Made by a program: the position numbers and the translations under genes. A stretch of 64,000 bases of DNA, taken from the NCBI RefSeq assembly GCF_003332275.1, contig NZ_QOVA01000007.1, positions 124,001 through 188,000 of the forward strand, given 5' to 3'. Shown here one piece after another: positions 1-8,992 of the stretch; the stretch's first letter is position 1; every line of letters begins with the position of its first letter. The notes under the pieces were generated by a model. The model was not told the DNA's origin. It worked only from the letters and a program-made list of their open reading frames with translations, and searched no databases. Source of the DNA: Edaphovirga cremea (GTDB lineage Bacteria; Pseudomonadota; Gammaproteobacteria; Enterobacterales; Enterobacteriaceae).

Positions 1-1608
1 AGGATTCAGACGGTTATCGGGATCGAACGCCGACTTGATGCGACGCAGTTCAGTAAACAATTCCTCACCGAAAAATGCCGGGCTGTATTCGGCACGGAAA
101 CCTTTACCGTGTTCGCCCCACAGCAGGCCGCCATATTTGGCCGTCAGTTCAACCACCTGATCGGAGATCTGCTTCATCAGCACTTCCTGCGCCGGATCGC
201 ACATATCCAGCGCGGGGCGCACATGCAATACGCCCGCATCCACATGGCCAAACATGCCATAACTCAGATTGTGGCTGTCGAGCAATGCGCGGAATTCGAC
301 AATATAGTCAGCCAGATGCTGCGGTGGCACGCAGGTGTCTTCCGCAAAGGGGATCGGTTTTGCCTGCCCTTTGGCGTTACCCAGCAAACCCACGGCTTTC
401 TTGCGCATCGCATAGATGCGTTCAATTCCCGCCAATTCCCCGCAGACCTGATAACCGATCACGCCATCACGTTTATCCGACATCAAACCATCAAGCCGCT
501 CGCAGAGTTCTGTCACCTGCTTCTCGATCAACGCGCTGTCGTCACCGGCAAACTCAACGATATTCAGGCCCAGCATTTCCTGATTGGGCACGTCAGTAAT
601 CAATTCGCTGACGGAATGCCAAACGATATCTTCCCGCGCCAGATTGAGCACTTTCGAGTCGATGGTTTCTACCGACAGCGCGTTGGCCTGCACCATTACC
701 GGCGCATTGAGCAATGCAGAGTTGAAAGAGTCGTACTTGATATTCACCAGACGCCGGACTTTCGGGATCGGCGTAATGTCCAGCCGCGCTTCCGTGATAA
801 AGGCCAGCGTACCCTCCGCGCCCGTGAGGATTCGGGTAAGATCGAAGGTTTGCAGATCGTCACTCAGTACGTGACGTAAATCATAACCGGTGAGGAAGCG
901 GTTAAGTTTTGGGAATTTCTCGATAATCAGCGCGCGGTTTTCACGACAGCGATCCAATACCGTGCGGTAAATCCGTCCGAGGGTGGACTGCTCTTCACCC
1001 AACTTCTCCGCCAGTGCGGTCGGGATCGCCTGCGTGTCGAGCATCTCCCCACCCAGCAGGATGGCGCGGAGCCCCAGGACGTGGTCCGATGTTTTGCCGT
1101 AGACCAATGAACCCTGACCGGAGGCGTCGGTGTTGATCATGCCGCCGAGCGTTGCACGGTTGCTGGTCGACAGTTCAGGCGAAAAGAAATAACCGAAAGG
1201 CCGTAAATAGTCATTCAGTTGATCCTTGATCACCCCGGCTTCGACCCTGACCCAACCCTGCTCAGTGTTGATATCCAGAATACGATTCATATAGCGTGAC
1301 ATATCAACAACAATGCCGGTATTCAGCGACTGACCATTGGTGCCGGTACCCCCTCCGCGAGGCGTAAAGACCAGACTATGGAAACGCTCCTCCCCTGCCA
1401 ATCGGGCCAGCAGCGCCACATCAGACGTTGAGCGCGGAAAAACCACGGCATCCGGCAAGAGTTGATAGATGCTGTTGTCAGTCGCCATCGTCAAGCGATC
1501 GGCATAACTGGTCGCCGTATCACCGTTGAACCCGTTATCTTTCAATGCTTCCAAAAAATCGAGCACCAGTTGAACCATGCCTGGTGCCTGAGAAATTTGT
1601 GGGATCAT
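1..1608 (-). CDS. ydiJ: YdiJ, FAD-linked oxidase / Fe-S dehydrogenase (partial, N-terminal half)
   Basis: The reverse-strand frame starts at an ATG (1608-1606, protein begins MIPQISQAPGM) and stays open to the window edge, giving 536 codons; E. coli YdiJ has about 1018, so the C-terminal Fe-S half is outside. Seen: the FAD-binding PCMH-type signature (FTPRGGGTGTNGQ, then NTDASGQGSLVYGKTSDH) followed by an FAD-oxidase C-terminal domain. The family oxidises 2-hydroxy acids; D-2-hydroxyglutarate is the reported substrate of YdiJ relatives. It is divergent from ydiK, as in E. coli. The match to E. coli YdiJ is close along the whole visible length. Confidence 0.95.
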   Translation of the reverse strand, partial: MIPQISQAPGMVQLVLDFLEALKDNGFNGDTATSYADRLTMATDNSIYQLLPDAVVFPRSTSDVALLARLAGEERFHSLVFTPRGGGTGTNGQSLNTGIVVDMSRYMNRILDINTEQGWVRVEAGVIKDQLNDYLRPFGYFFSPELSTSNRATLGGMINTDASGQGSLVYGKTSDHVLGLRAILLGGEMLDTQAIPTALAEKLGEEQSTLGRIYRTVLDRCRENRALIIEKFPKLNRFLTGYDLRHVLSDDLQTFDLTRILTGAEGTLAFITEARLDITPIPKVRRLVNIKYDSFNSALLNAPVMVQANALSVETIDSKVLNLAREDIVWHSVSELITDVPNQEMLGLNIVEFAGDDSALIEKQVTELCERLDGLMSDKRDGVIGYQVCGELAGIERIYAMRKKAVGLLGNAKGQAKPIPFAEDTCVPPQHLADYIVEFRALLDSHNLSYGMFGHVDAGVLHVRPALDMCDPAQEVLMKQISDQVVELTAKYGGLLWGEHGKGFRAEYSPAFFGEELFTELRRIKSAFDPDNRLNP

Positions 1609-1629
1609 ATTTTTGACCCTGTCCTTTTT

Positions 1630-1669
1630 ATGTTGTGTATAACGAATAGATGTTGTGTATCTCGCCTGT
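1630..1669. repeat. Two-unit tandem repeat, period 20 bp, between ydiJ and ydiK
   Basis: Units 1630-1649 and 1650-1669 share the first 11 bases (atgttgtgtat) and then diverge. It lies 22 bp upstream of the ydiJ start. It belongs to the class of short intergenic tandem arrays described under findings. Confidence 0.55.
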
Positions 1670-1887
1670 CCGCCTACTACCCGATCTGTTGTGCAGATCC
1701 ATCTTTTTTTTTCGCCATAAAATTACCACACTTCTTTTTTATGCGCGCCTGCCCCCTAACATAAACCGTACCCCTACGGGAGGCCACAACAAATGATGCT
1801 GCCTGGCTGTGAAAAATCTCAAAAATGCATCATGATTAGCAGATTGTTCTCCGGCAAATTTGCCTTATACATTGATGAGATCCATGC

Positions 1888-2997
1888 ATGAATTATCCGC
1901 ATAAGAATTATGACTTGCCCCGCATTATGTTTGGGGTGTTGTTCATCGCCCTGATGACGGTTGCCAGCATTTGGGTGGTACAACCCTTTATTTTAGGCTT
2001 TGCCTGGGCAAGTATGGTGGTCATTGCAACCTGGCCTCTGTTAATAAAAATTCAGGCTCTCTTGTGGGGGCGGCGGTCATTGGCCGTCATCGTCATGACC
2101 TTACTGTTGATCCTGCTGTTCGTTCTGCCCATTGCCCTGCTGATTAGCAGCGTCGTAGATAATGGCGGCGCGCTGGTGGCACTGGCCAGTGACCCGTCAA
2201 AATTACATGCGCCGCAATTGCAGTGGCTACAGGCAATCCCGATCGTGGGTAACAAATTGTACTACGGTTGGCAGGGTCTGCTTCACGGCGGGAACGGCGC
2301 AGTCATGGGAAAAATCCAGCCTTATATTGGTCAGGCGGCAGGATGGTTTGTGACGCAGGCGGCCAATATCGGACGGTTTGTTTTGCACTGTTCGCTGATG
2401 GTTCTGTTCAGTATTCTGCTCTACTCGCGCGGCGAACAAGTGGGCATGGGGATCCGTCATTTTGCCTTCCGGCTGGGTGCTGAGCGCGGTGATGCAGCGG
2501 TATTACTCGCCGGGCAGGCAATCCGCGCGGTGGCGTTGGGCGTGGTGGTTACCGCCATTGTTCAGGCGCTACTCGGCGGGATTGGTCTGGCGATTGCCGG
2601 TATTCAATACGCGACGCTGCTAACCGTCGTCATGTTTGTCTGCTGTGTTGCCCAACTCGGGCCGCTGTTGGTGCTTATCCCTGCCATTATCTGGTTGTAC
2701 TGGAGCGGTGATACCACCTGGGGCACCGTTTTGCTGGTCTGGAGTTGCGTGGTCGGGACTCTCGATAACGTCTTGCGTCCGATGTTGATTCGTATGGGTG
2801 CGGATCTGCCAATGATTCTGATTCTGTCAGGCGTTATCGGTGGATTGCTGGCCTTCGGAATGATCGGTTTGTTTATCGGTCCGGTTGTGCTGGCTGTTTC
2901 CTACCGCCTGATCTCTGCGTGGGTCAACGAAGCCCCTGAGCCAGAAAAAGATCTGCATGAAGTCGCACAAGACATCGAAGATATGAAGCACTCTTAA
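1888..2997 (+). CDS. ydiK: YdiK, AI-2E/PerM-family transporter
   Basis: A 369-residue polytopic inner-membrane protein of the AI-2E (PerM/TqsA) family with roughly eight hydrophobic segments. A central soluble stretch (about residues 90-150) separates the first membrane block from the C-terminal block that holds the family's glycine-rich signature (LSGVIGGLLAFGMIGLFIGP). Length and sequence match E. coli YdiK, and the position beside ydiJ is the same. The substrate is not known; the family includes autoinducer-2 exporters and Na+/H+ antiporters, so no specific role is claimed. The hydrophilic C-terminus is acidic. A strong GC hairpin follows 12 bp after the stop. Confidence 0.92.
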   Translation: MNYPHKNYDLPRIMFGVLFIALMTVASIWVVQPFILGFAWASMVVIATWPLLIKIQALLWGRRSLAVIVMTLLLILLFVLPIALLISSVVDNGGALVALASDPSKLHAPQLQWLQAIPIVGNKLYYGWQGLLHGGNGAVMGKIQPYIGQAAGWFVTQAANIGRFVLHCSLMVLFSILLYSRGEQVGMGIRHFAFRLGAERGDAAVLLAGQAIRAVALGVVVTAIVQALLGGIGLAIAGIQYATLLTVVMFVCCVAQLGPLLVLIPAIIWLYWSGDTTWGTVLLVWSCVVGTLDNVLRPMLIRMGADLPMILILSGVIGGLLAFGMIGLFIGPVVLAVSYRLISAWVNEAPEPEKDLHEVAQDIEDMKHS

Positions 2998-3011
2998 AAG
3001 TAACGTTTGTC

Positions 3012-3040
3012 GCCGGATGCTGCCGCTTGTGGCATCCGGC
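3012..3040 (+). terminator. Hairpin after ydiK
   Basis: Perfect 9-bp stem GCCGGATGC / GCATCCGGC with an 11-nt loop, just after the ydiK stop codon. The T-run after it is weak, so the strength is uncertain. Confidence 0.6.
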
Positions 3041-3119
3041 TTCCCCAGATGACACCCTCAGCCCCGCCGTTTTCATTGCCTGCCTTTTTGCATTCGACCA
3101 GTTTCTCTTTTATATGGCG

Positions 3120-3210
3120 ATAATCCTAATCGATATTTGTTGAACGCCCGCGATTGCAGGAGCTTACTGATTCATTGGCTGGGAAGGATTTTCGATTAGG
3201 ATGATTCTTA
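3120..3210 (+). promoter_or_regulatory. RcsB-type box of rprA, with an inverted second copy upstream
   Basis: TTAGGATGATTCTTA at 3196-3210 fits the RcsAB/RcsB box. It is centred about 43 bp before the predicted rprA start, the position from which RcsB activates rprA in E. coli. The sequence TAATAT at 3234-3239 can serve as -10. A 13-bp sequence around the box (3193-3205) recurs in inverted orientation at 3120-3132 with one mismatch. This gives two half-sites facing each other about 60 bp apart. Confidence 0.7.
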
Positions 3211-3245
3211 CAGACTAACTTTCGCCCGCCCCTTAATATTGAAAC

Positions 3246-3360
3246 CAGATCGGATTTCAACCCACTGATTTATATACAAGCTTTCCCCTGAGTGAGTATT
3301 AAAAATCATCTAATTGCTGTGTGTAGTCTTTGCCTGTCATCCAATGATGGGCTTTTTTTT
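3246..3360 (+). ncRNA. rprA: RprA small regulatory RNA
   Basis: The intergenic sequence carries the conserved blocks of E. coli RprA in order: CCCCTGAGTGAG (3285-3296), then ATTGCTGTGTGTAGTCTTTG (3313-3332), then a terminator hairpin ending GATGGGCTTTTTTTT at 3360. The upstream half has diverged. RprA is an Hfq-bound RNA that activates rpoS translation and also acts on csgD and others; the middle block holds the rpoS-pairing region. As in E. coli, it lies next to ydiK and is preceded by an RcsB box. The 5' end is inferred from a TAATAT -10 element and may be off by several bases. Confidence 0.88.
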
Positions 3361-3442
3361 GCCTGTATTTTGCCTATTCCTTTATGCTGCCCTTCCGCTA
3401 TAGGTTTTCACGTATTTATAAATAAAAAGTGATAAATAAAAA

Positions 3443-3462
3443 GCCACCGCCGAAGCGATGGC
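3443..3462 (-). terminator. ppsA terminator
   Basis: Read on the minus strand, an 8-bp stem (GCCATCGC / GCGGTGGC, one G-T pair) closed by a TTCG tetraloop is followed by TTTTTATTT. It lies 49 bp past the ppsA stop. Confidence 0.85.
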
Positions 3463-3511
3463 CTTTAGTTGTGTCGTGCCACATCAATTCTTGCGTATGA
3501 AATGTGGCGTA

Positions 3512-5917
3512 TTAAGCTGGCGTATCGGCGCTATCCGCTTTATTCACTTCCGCCAGACTTACCCAGGTTTGCACCACGGTGTCAGGGTTCAGGGACAAAC
3601 TGTCGATCCCCTCTTCCATCAGCCACGCGGCAAAATCCTGATGGTCAGAGGGGCCTTGCCCACAGATTCCAACGTATTTACCGTGACGCTTGGCGGCCTG
3701 AATCGACATCGACAGCAGTGCTTTCACCGCCTCGTTGCGCTCATCAAACAGTTCTGAGACCACGCCAGAATCGCGATCCAGTCCCAACGTCAATTGAGTC
3801 ATATCGTTCGAACCAATGGAGAATCCATCGAAATACTCAAGGAATTGATCGGCCAGCAGTGCGTTGGACGGGATCTCACACATCATGATCACTTTGAGTC
3901 CGTTTTCACCACGCTTCAAACCCTGGTTCGCCAATTCAGCCACCACGGCTTTCGCCTGTGCAACGGTTCGAACGAAGGGAATCATGATCTCGACGTTGGT
4001 CAAGTCCATGTCATTGCGCACGCGTTTCACCGCTTCGCATTCCAGGGCAAAACAGTCACGGAAGCTGTCAGCCACGTAGCGGCCAGCACCACGGAAGCCC
4101 AGCATTGGGTTTTCCTCATGAGGTTCGTATTTCTCGCCCCCCACCAGATTGGCGTATTCATTGGATTTGAAATCAGACAACCGCACGATCACCCGCTTCG
4201 GCCAAAACGCCGCACCCAGCGTTGAAATCCCTTCGGTCAGACGCGCCACATAGTATTCCACCGGATTGTCATAACCCTGCATCAGCGTCTGGATCTCCCT
4301 TTGCACGGCAGGCTCTTGCTGATCAAATTCCAAGAGTGCCTTCGGATGGACGCCAATCATCCGGTTGATAATAAATTCCAACCGCGCCAGACCGACACCT
4401 TCATTCGGCAGGCAGGCAAAATCAAACGCACGATCCGGATTACCGACGTTCATCATGATCTTCAGCGGCAGATCCGGCAATTCATTGACTTCCGAGCTTT
4501 GCACTGAGAATTCAAGCAGATCGCTATAGACGTAGCCAGTATCACCTTCTGAACAGGAAACCGTGACTTTTTGGCCTTCTTTCAGCAGATCCGTCGCATT
4601 GCCGCAGCCCACAACCGCCGGGATACCCAATTCACGGGCAATGATCGCCGCGTGGCAGGTGCGTCCGCCGCGATTGGTGACAATCGCCGAGGCTTTCTTC
4701 ATGATCGGTTCCCAGTCAGGATCGGTCATGTCGGTAACCAGGACGTCACCCGGCAGAATGCGGTTCATCTCACTGATATCATGAATTACTTTAACCGGGC
4801 CTGCACCGATGCGGTGGCCGATAGCGCGCCCTTCAACCAGCACATCACCGCGATCGCCGAGCTGATAACGCTCCATCACCTGACCGTTGGAACGCACCGT
4901 TTCAGGACGCGCCTGAACGATAAACAGCTTGCCGGTGTGTCCATCTTTTGCCCACTCGATGTCCATCGGGCGGCCATAATGTTTCTCAATCTGCACGGCC
5001 TGTTTCGCCAGAGACTGGATTTCTTCGTCGTTCAGACTGAACCGGGTACTGAGTTCAGTTGGCACATCTTCGATACGCACCTGTTTGCCATGCTCCTGAG
5101 TCGGGGCATAGACCATGCGGATTTTTTTCGAGCCCAGTGTACGCCTGACGATTGAAGGTTTGCCCTTCTCCAGCGTTGGCTTGTGGACGTAGAACTCGTC
5201 TGGGTTGACGGCCCCTTGCACCACCATTTCGCCCAAACCGTAGGCCGAGGTGATAAACACTACCTGATCAAAGCCAGATTCCGTGTCGATGGTAAACATC
5301 ACGCCAGCAGACGCCAGGTCAGAACGTACCATGCGCTGCACGCCTGCCGACAGAGCGACACCGCGATGATCATAACCCTGATGCACGCGATAAGAGATCG
5401 CACGATCGTTGAACAATGAGGCATACACGTGTTTGACCGCGATCATTACCGCGTCAAACCCCTGCACATTAAGAAAGGTTTCCTGCTGCCCAGCAAAGGA
5501 TGCGTCAGGCATATCTTCCGCCGTGGCTGAGGAGCGCACGGCAAAGGAGGCGTCGTCATCGTCAGATGAGAGTTCTTCGTAAGCTTCCCGGATCGACTGT
5601 TCCAGCGCGGGCTGGAAAGGTGTATCTACAATCCACTGGCGTATCTGCTTGCCTGCTTTGGCTAATTCACTGACATCATCGATATCAGTCTCATCCAGCA
5701 GTTCATAAATGCGCTGGTTGACGCCGCTTTGTTCCAGGAAGTCGTTAAACGCCTGAGCCGAGGTAGCAAAACCATTAGGCACTGAAACACCCAGCTCAGA
5801 GAGGTTGGTAATCATTTCACCCAGAGAAGCATTCTTGCCTCCCACCTTATCTACGTCATTCATTCCAAGCTGGTTGTACCAGAGAACATTACGCACGTCA
5901 GACTCATTGTTAGACAT
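3512..5917 (-). CDS. ppsA: Phosphoenolpyruvate synthase
   Basis: 801 residues (E. coli PpsA 792). The enzyme makes PEP, AMP and phosphate from pyruvate, ATP and water in gluconeogenesis. Domain order is the N-terminal ATP-binding domain, the swivelling phosphohistidine domain (motif GGRTCHAAI with His422; Thr420 is the residue phosphorylated by PpsR), and the C-terminal TIM-barrel pyruvate-binding domain ending with the active-site CGQGPSD (Cys752). The start ATG is preceded by AAGGA at a good distance. The divergent partner across 444 bp is ppsR, its own kinase/pyrophosphorylase. The C-terminal tail is slightly longer than in E. coli. Confidence 0.97.
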   Translation of the reverse strand: MSNNESDVRNVLWYNQLGMNDVDKVGGKNASLGEMITNLSELGVSVPNGFATSAQAFNDFLEQSGVNQRIYELLDETDIDDVSELAKAGKQIRQWIVDTPFQPALEQSIREAYEELSSDDDDASFAVRSSATAEDMPDASFAGQQETFLNVQGFDAVMIAVKHVYASLFNDRAISYRVHQGYDHRGVALSAGVQRMVRSDLASAGVMFTIDTESGFDQVVFITSAYGLGEMVVQGAVNPDEFYVHKPTLEKGKPSIVRRTLGSKKIRMVYAPTQEHGKQVRIEDVPTELSTRFSLNDEEIQSLAKQAVQIEKHYGRPMDIEWAKDGHTGKLFIVQARPETVRSNGQVMERYQLGDRGDVLVEGRAIGHRIGAGPVKVIHDISEMNRILPGDVLVTDMTDPDWEPIMKKASAIVTNRGGRTCHAAIIARELGIPAVVGCGNATDLLKEGQKVTVSCSEGDTGYVYSDLLEFSVQSSEVNELPDLPLKIMMNVGNPDRAFDFACLPNEGVGLARLEFIINRMIGVHPKALLEFDQQEPAVQREIQTLMQGYDNPVEYYVARLTEGISTLGAAFWPKRVIVRLSDFKSNEYANLVGGEKYEPHEENPMLGFRGAGRYVADSFRDCFALECEAVKRVRNDMDLTNVEIMIPFVRTVAQAKAVVAELANQGLKRGENGLKVIMMCEIPSNALLADQFLEYFDGFSIGSNDMTQLTLGLDRDSGVVSELFDERNEAVKALLSMSIQAAKRHGKYVGICGQGPSDHQDFAAWLMEEGIDSLSLNPDTVVQTWVSLAEVNKADSADTPA

Positions 5918-6361
5918 CGAAACAATCCTTTTGACATTCAGTGAGATACAATTGGCAGTCGCTGAATAATCTAAATCAGCTTTCTGAGATTAGCACAATG
6001 ATCAATAAAAACAGGACAGGTGAATCGATCCACCCCCTGTAACTTTTTTATTTCAGATAAATCCAAATATAATTGCTTTTTTAGAACGCAATTATCCTTA
6101 TGATATTCATGGTTTTTCATTCATAGACACCATCATGATGAAAGATAAATTCCATAACTATAATTAATAATATGAAAATTTCATTTAACTAAGAAATATC
6201 TCCCTGTCATTTTTAATTATTTATAAAATAAAACAGCATTTCATGATTAAAGTTAATTGCTTATTTTTTTACCTGCCAAAAGAAATAAACAATTAGCGAA
6301 TTAGATGTTATTTTTAATTCAATGAATGGCATTTCCCGGTGTATAGCAAAGGAGTATTGCG
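5918..6361. promoter_or_regulatory. AT-rich divergent promoter region of ppsA and ppsR
   Basis: This 444-bp spacer has no coding frame worth reporting. It is markedly A+T-rich and must hold both divergent promoters. The only ordered element noticed is an inverted repeat GCTGA-N10-TCAGC at 5961-5980 near the ppsA side. It is not a convincing Cra (FruR) operator, although Cra activates ppsA in E. coli. Confidence 0.5.
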
Positions 6362-7183
6362 TTGGAAAGAAGCGTATTTTACATCTCTGATGGCACGGCA
6401 ATCACCGCTGAGGTGCTTGGACATGCGGTGCTGTCACAATTTCCAGTGAAGGCCACCATTTTCTCCCTGCCGTTTGTGGAAACAGAAGGGCGCGCCCGCG
6501 GAGTTTGCCAACAAATAAATGATATTTATGAGAAAACCGGCGTTCGCCCGTTGGTGTTTTATTCGATTATCGCGGCGGATGTCCGGCAGATCATCAACAG
6601 TAGCGAAGGGTTCTGCCAGGATATTGTGCAGGCGCTGGTGGGGCCGTTGCAAAATGAACTCGGCGTCGATCCCATGCCTGTCGCCAATCGTACCCACGGT
6701 CTGACCGAAAGCAATCTGGGCAAATATGACGCTCGTATCGCTGCCATTGACTACACGTTGGCGCACGATGACGGCATTTCGCTGCGTAACCTCGATCAGG
6801 CGCAGGTGATTCTTTTGGGGGTTTCCCGCTGCGGCAAAACGCCCACCAGCCTGTATCTGGCGATGCAATTTGGCGTGCGCGCGGCCAACTACCCCTTTAC
6901 CGCCGACGACATGGACAATATCCAACTCCCGGCCGCCCTGAAACCTTTCCAGCACAAGCTGTTCGGTTTGACGATCAACCCAGAAAGGTTGGCAGCAATT
7001 CGCGAAGAGCGCCGGGAGAACAGTCGCTACGCGTCACTGCGACAATGCCGGATGGAAGTTGCCGAAGTGGAAGCCCTGTATCGCAAAAACCAGATCCACT
7101 ATCTCAATAGCACCAACTATTCGGTAGAAGAGATCTCAACGAAAATTCTCGACAGTTTTGGCATGAGTCGCCGTCTGTTCTGA
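6362..7183 (+). CDS. ppsR: PEP synthase regulatory protein (kinase/pyrophosphorylase)
   Basis: 273 residues, DUF299/PpsR family. The bifunctional enzyme phosphorylates PpsA on the threonine beside its catalytic histidine (ADP-dependent, inactivating) and removes the phosphate by Pi-dependent phosphorolysis. Seen: the P-loop GVSRCGKT at residues 153-160 and a C-terminus nearly identical to the E. coli protein ([20 protein letters not shown]). The start is a TTG at 6362 with AAAGGAG at 6348-6354; no ATG nearby fits the family N-terminus (E. coli [14 protein letters not shown] aligns from residue 10). It is encoded opposite ppsA, as in E. coli. Confidence 0.96.
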   Translation: MERSVFYISDGTAITAEVLGHAVLSQFPVKATIFSLPFVETEGRARGVCQQINDIYEKTGVRPLVFYSIIAADVRQIINSSEGFCQDIVQALVGPLQNELGVDPMPVANRTHGLTESNLGKYDARIAAIDYTLAHDDGISLRNLDQAQVILLGVSRCGKTPTSLYLAMQFGVRAANYPFTADDMDNIQLPAALKPFQHKLFGLTINPERLAAIREERRENSRYASLRQCRMEVAEVEALYRKNQIHYLNSTNYSVEEISTKILDSFGMSRRLF

Positions 7184-7188
7184 TCTGT

Positions 7189-7212
7189 CCGGTGGCAATT
7201 TTATGCCACCGG
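7189..7212 (+). terminator. Hairpin after ppsR
   Basis: Perfect 9-bp stem CCGGTGGCA / TGCCACCGG with a 6-nt loop, 6 bp after the ppsR stop. T-rich sequence follows only after about 20 bp. Confidence 0.5.
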
Positions 7213-7298
7213 TCACTTTCCTCATTTTCCCAATATTTTTTTGATAATTCCCTGCATATCCCGCGTGCAATGGTTGAATTCATCTGGTTTTCCTTTAT

Positions 7299-7314
7299 TG
7301 TGATCTCCATCACT
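7299..7314 (+). promoter_or_regulatory. CRP-like site upstream of aroH
   Basis: TGTGATCTCCATCACT matches the CRP core TGTGA-N6-TCACA at 9 of 10 positions. It lies 46 bp before the aroH start codon. No TrpR operator was recognised in the 147 bp between the ppsR hairpin and aroH, although aroH is under TrpR in E. coli. Confidence 0.45.
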
Positions 7315-7359
7315 TCCCGGTATTCCTGCCGCAGCGAAGAAAAAAATTTCGAGAACAGT

Positions 7360-8406
7360 ATGTACAAGACAGATGAACTGCGTACGACGCGCATCGACAG
7401 CCTTATTACGCCCCAGGCTTTGGCGGATAAGCTGCCGATCTCGGCGTCTGTTGCAGATAACGTGACGGCGTCGCGGCAACGCATTGAGAATATTATCAGC
7501 GGGAAAGATCAGCGTCTGCTGGTGGTCATTGGCCCGTGTTCTATCCACGATATTGAAGCCGCTATCGATTACGCCGCGAAATTAAACGTTTTACGCGAGC
7601 GTTACCAGGATCGGCTTGAAATCGTTATGCGCACCTATTTCGAAAAACCGCGTACCGTTGTGGGCTGGAAAGGAATGATTTCCGATCCTGAGCTCAATGG
7701 CTCGTTTCGGGTTAACCACGGCATAGAACTGGCGCGCAAACTGCTGCTGGCGGTCAATCAGATGGGGTTGCCTACCGCCACTGAATTCCTTGATATGGTG
7801 ATCGGCCAGTATATTGCCGATTTAATCAGTTGGGGCGCCATAGGTGCTCGTACCACCGAGAGCCAGATTCACCGTGAGATGGCTTCCGCGCTCTCTTGCC
7901 CGGTCGGCTTTAAGAATGGCACTGATGGCAATACCCGTATCGCCATCGACGCGATCCGTGCTGCCCGTGCCGGTCATATGTTTCTGTCACCCGACAAGAG
8001 TGGCCAGATGACCATCTATCAGACCAGCGGCAATCCTTACGGCCATGTGATTATGCGTGGTGGGAAAACCCCTAATTATCACGCCAGCGATATTGCTGCG
8101 GCCTGCAAAAACCTGAGCGAATTCGACCTGCCGCAGCGTCTGGTAGTCGATTTCAGTCACGGTAATTGTCAGAAGCGCCATCGCCAACAGTTGGACGTCG
8201 CACAGGATATTTGTCAGCAGATTCGCAGCGGATCAACGGCCATTGCCGGTATTATGGCGGAAAGTTTCCTGCTGGAAGGATCGCAAAAAATCGTTGCCGG
8301 GCAGTCGCTGACCTATGGTCAGTCGATCACCGATCCCTGCCTGAACTGGGACGACAGCAAGACTTTGCTCGCCATGCTGGCCGACGCCGTCGACAGCCGT
8401 TTCTAG
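7360..8406 (+). CDS. aroH: 3-deoxy-7-phosphoheptulonate (DAHP) synthase, Trp-sensitive type
   Basis: 348 residues from the ATG at 7360 (MYKTDELRTTRIDSLITP), the same length as E. coli AroH. The frame is open further upstream to 7192, but that extension has no family similarity. The enzyme condenses PEP and erythrose 4-phosphate, the first step of the shikimate pathway. Seen: class I DAHP synthase motifs GPCSIHD, GARTTESQIHRE, GFKNGTDG, and the metal-binding DFSHGN. It is called the Trp-sensitive isoenzyme because of its position after ppsR and closer likeness to AroH than AroF/G; feedback sensitivity itself is inferred. Confidence 0.94.
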   Translation: MYKTDELRTTRIDSLITPQALADKLPISASVADNVTASRQRIENIISGKDQRLLVVIGPCSIHDIEAAIDYAAKLNVLRERYQDRLEIVMRTYFEKPRTVVGWKGMISDPELNGSFRVNHGIELARKLLLAVNQMGLPTATEFLDMVIGQYIADLISWGAIGARTTESQIHREMASALSCPVGFKNGTDGNTRIAIDAIRAARAGHMFLSPDKSGQMTIYQTSGNPYGHVIMRGGKTPNYHASDIAAACKNLSEFDLPQRLVVDFSHGNCQKRHRQQLDVAQDICQQIRSGSTAIAGIMAESFLLEGSQKIVAGQSLTYGQSITDPCLNWDDSKTLLAMLADAVDSRF

Positions 8407-8426
8407 TTGTTATCCCTTCAGTTCAT

Positions 8427-8444
8427 GGGCGCATTACTGCGCCC
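8427..8444 (+). terminator. aroH terminator
   Basis: Stem GGGCGCA / TGCGCCC with a 4-nt loop, followed by TATTCTT, 21 bp after the aroH stop. Confidence 0.6.
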
Positions 8445-8545
8445 TATTCTTCACGACCTGCCTGCACTTTTGATCCTGCGATCGCCACCTGCTCGACCTA
8501 TCACAAAGCCAACAAATTTTTCTTGATGTAACCGCCCGTTGATAT

Positions 8546-8564
8546 GATAATGATTCTCACATTG
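8546..8564 (+). promoter_or_regulatory. Fur box of the haem-uptake locus
   Basis: GATAATGATTCTCACATTG fits the Fur consensus (GATAATGATAATCATTATC) well in its left two thirds. It lies 28 bp before the hemP start, where Fur with iron would block transcription of hemP and the genes after it. Confidence 0.75.
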
Positions 8565-8591
8565 AGATTAATTCACATTAACATTTACACT

Positions 8592-8780
8592 ATGCAGAAA
8601 GATGTCCAATCCAATGATATTTCGCCGACTTCCGAGAACACCGGTTCCGCTATCCGCGAGATCGGCTGCATTGACAGTGAAACCCTTCTCGGTACGCAGG
8701 GCATGGTATTCATCAATCATCAGGGCCAGCAATACCAATTGCGAGAAACCAAATCCGGTAAGTTGATCCTGACAAAATAA
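8592..8780 (+). CDS. hemP: Hemin uptake protein HemP
   Basis: 62 residues from the ATG at 8592. An in-frame ATG at 8544 lies inside the Fur box and is not used here. The C-terminal half carries the HemP family pattern: a strand with QGQQYQLRETKSGKLILTK at the very end, typical of this small iron-regulated family found in front of haem receptors (E. coli relative YdiE, also next to aroH). The molecular role is not settled; HemP of other bacteria acts in haem uptake gene regulation. Likely the first gene of the hem/hmu transcription unit. Confidence 0.88.
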   Translation: MQKDVQSNDISPTSENTGSAIREIGCIDSETLLGTQGMVFINHQGQQYQLRETKSGKLILTK

Positions 8781-8862
8781 TTCGTTCGTTTATCCATTTG
8801 TATCCAGCGTAACTGGAGCGGTCGGTCGCTAATCCTTATGAGATCAGCCGCCGTAACTTCAT

Positions 8863-8914
8863 GTATGACGGGTATGTATGACGAATGTGTGTAACGAGTA
8901 TTTGTAACAAGTAA
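8863..8914. repeat. Degenerate tandem array, period 13 bp, four units, before hemR
   Basis: Units at 8863-8875, 8876-8888, 8889-8901 and 8902-8914 follow a common pattern (gtatgacgggtat, gtatgacgaatgt, gtgtaacgagtat, ttgtaacaagtaa). Neighbouring units are more alike than distant ones. It lies in the hemP-hemR spacer. Confidence 0.6.
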
Positions 8915-8992
8915 TAAGCAAGCCACCCAGATTTCAAGATCGAGGCAGCCAGCAAATCTATTGATATGTTTTCGCATATGGAGAATTGCATA

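Noticed and set aside
109-879. 256-codon plus-strand frame opposite ydiJ
   Set aside because: Shadow of the conserved ydiJ reading frame; no start signal and low-complexity His/Gln/Arg content.
5961-5980. Possible Cra (FruR) operator before ppsA
   Set aside because: Only GCTGA-N10-TCAGC is visible, and the TGAAxC-GxTTCA core is lacking. Cra control may exist but cannot be shown here.
7192-7359. N-terminal extension of aroH
   Set aside because: The frame is open, but AroH of E. coli aligns from MYKTDEL at 7360, and the extension covers the ppsR hairpin and the CRP-like site.
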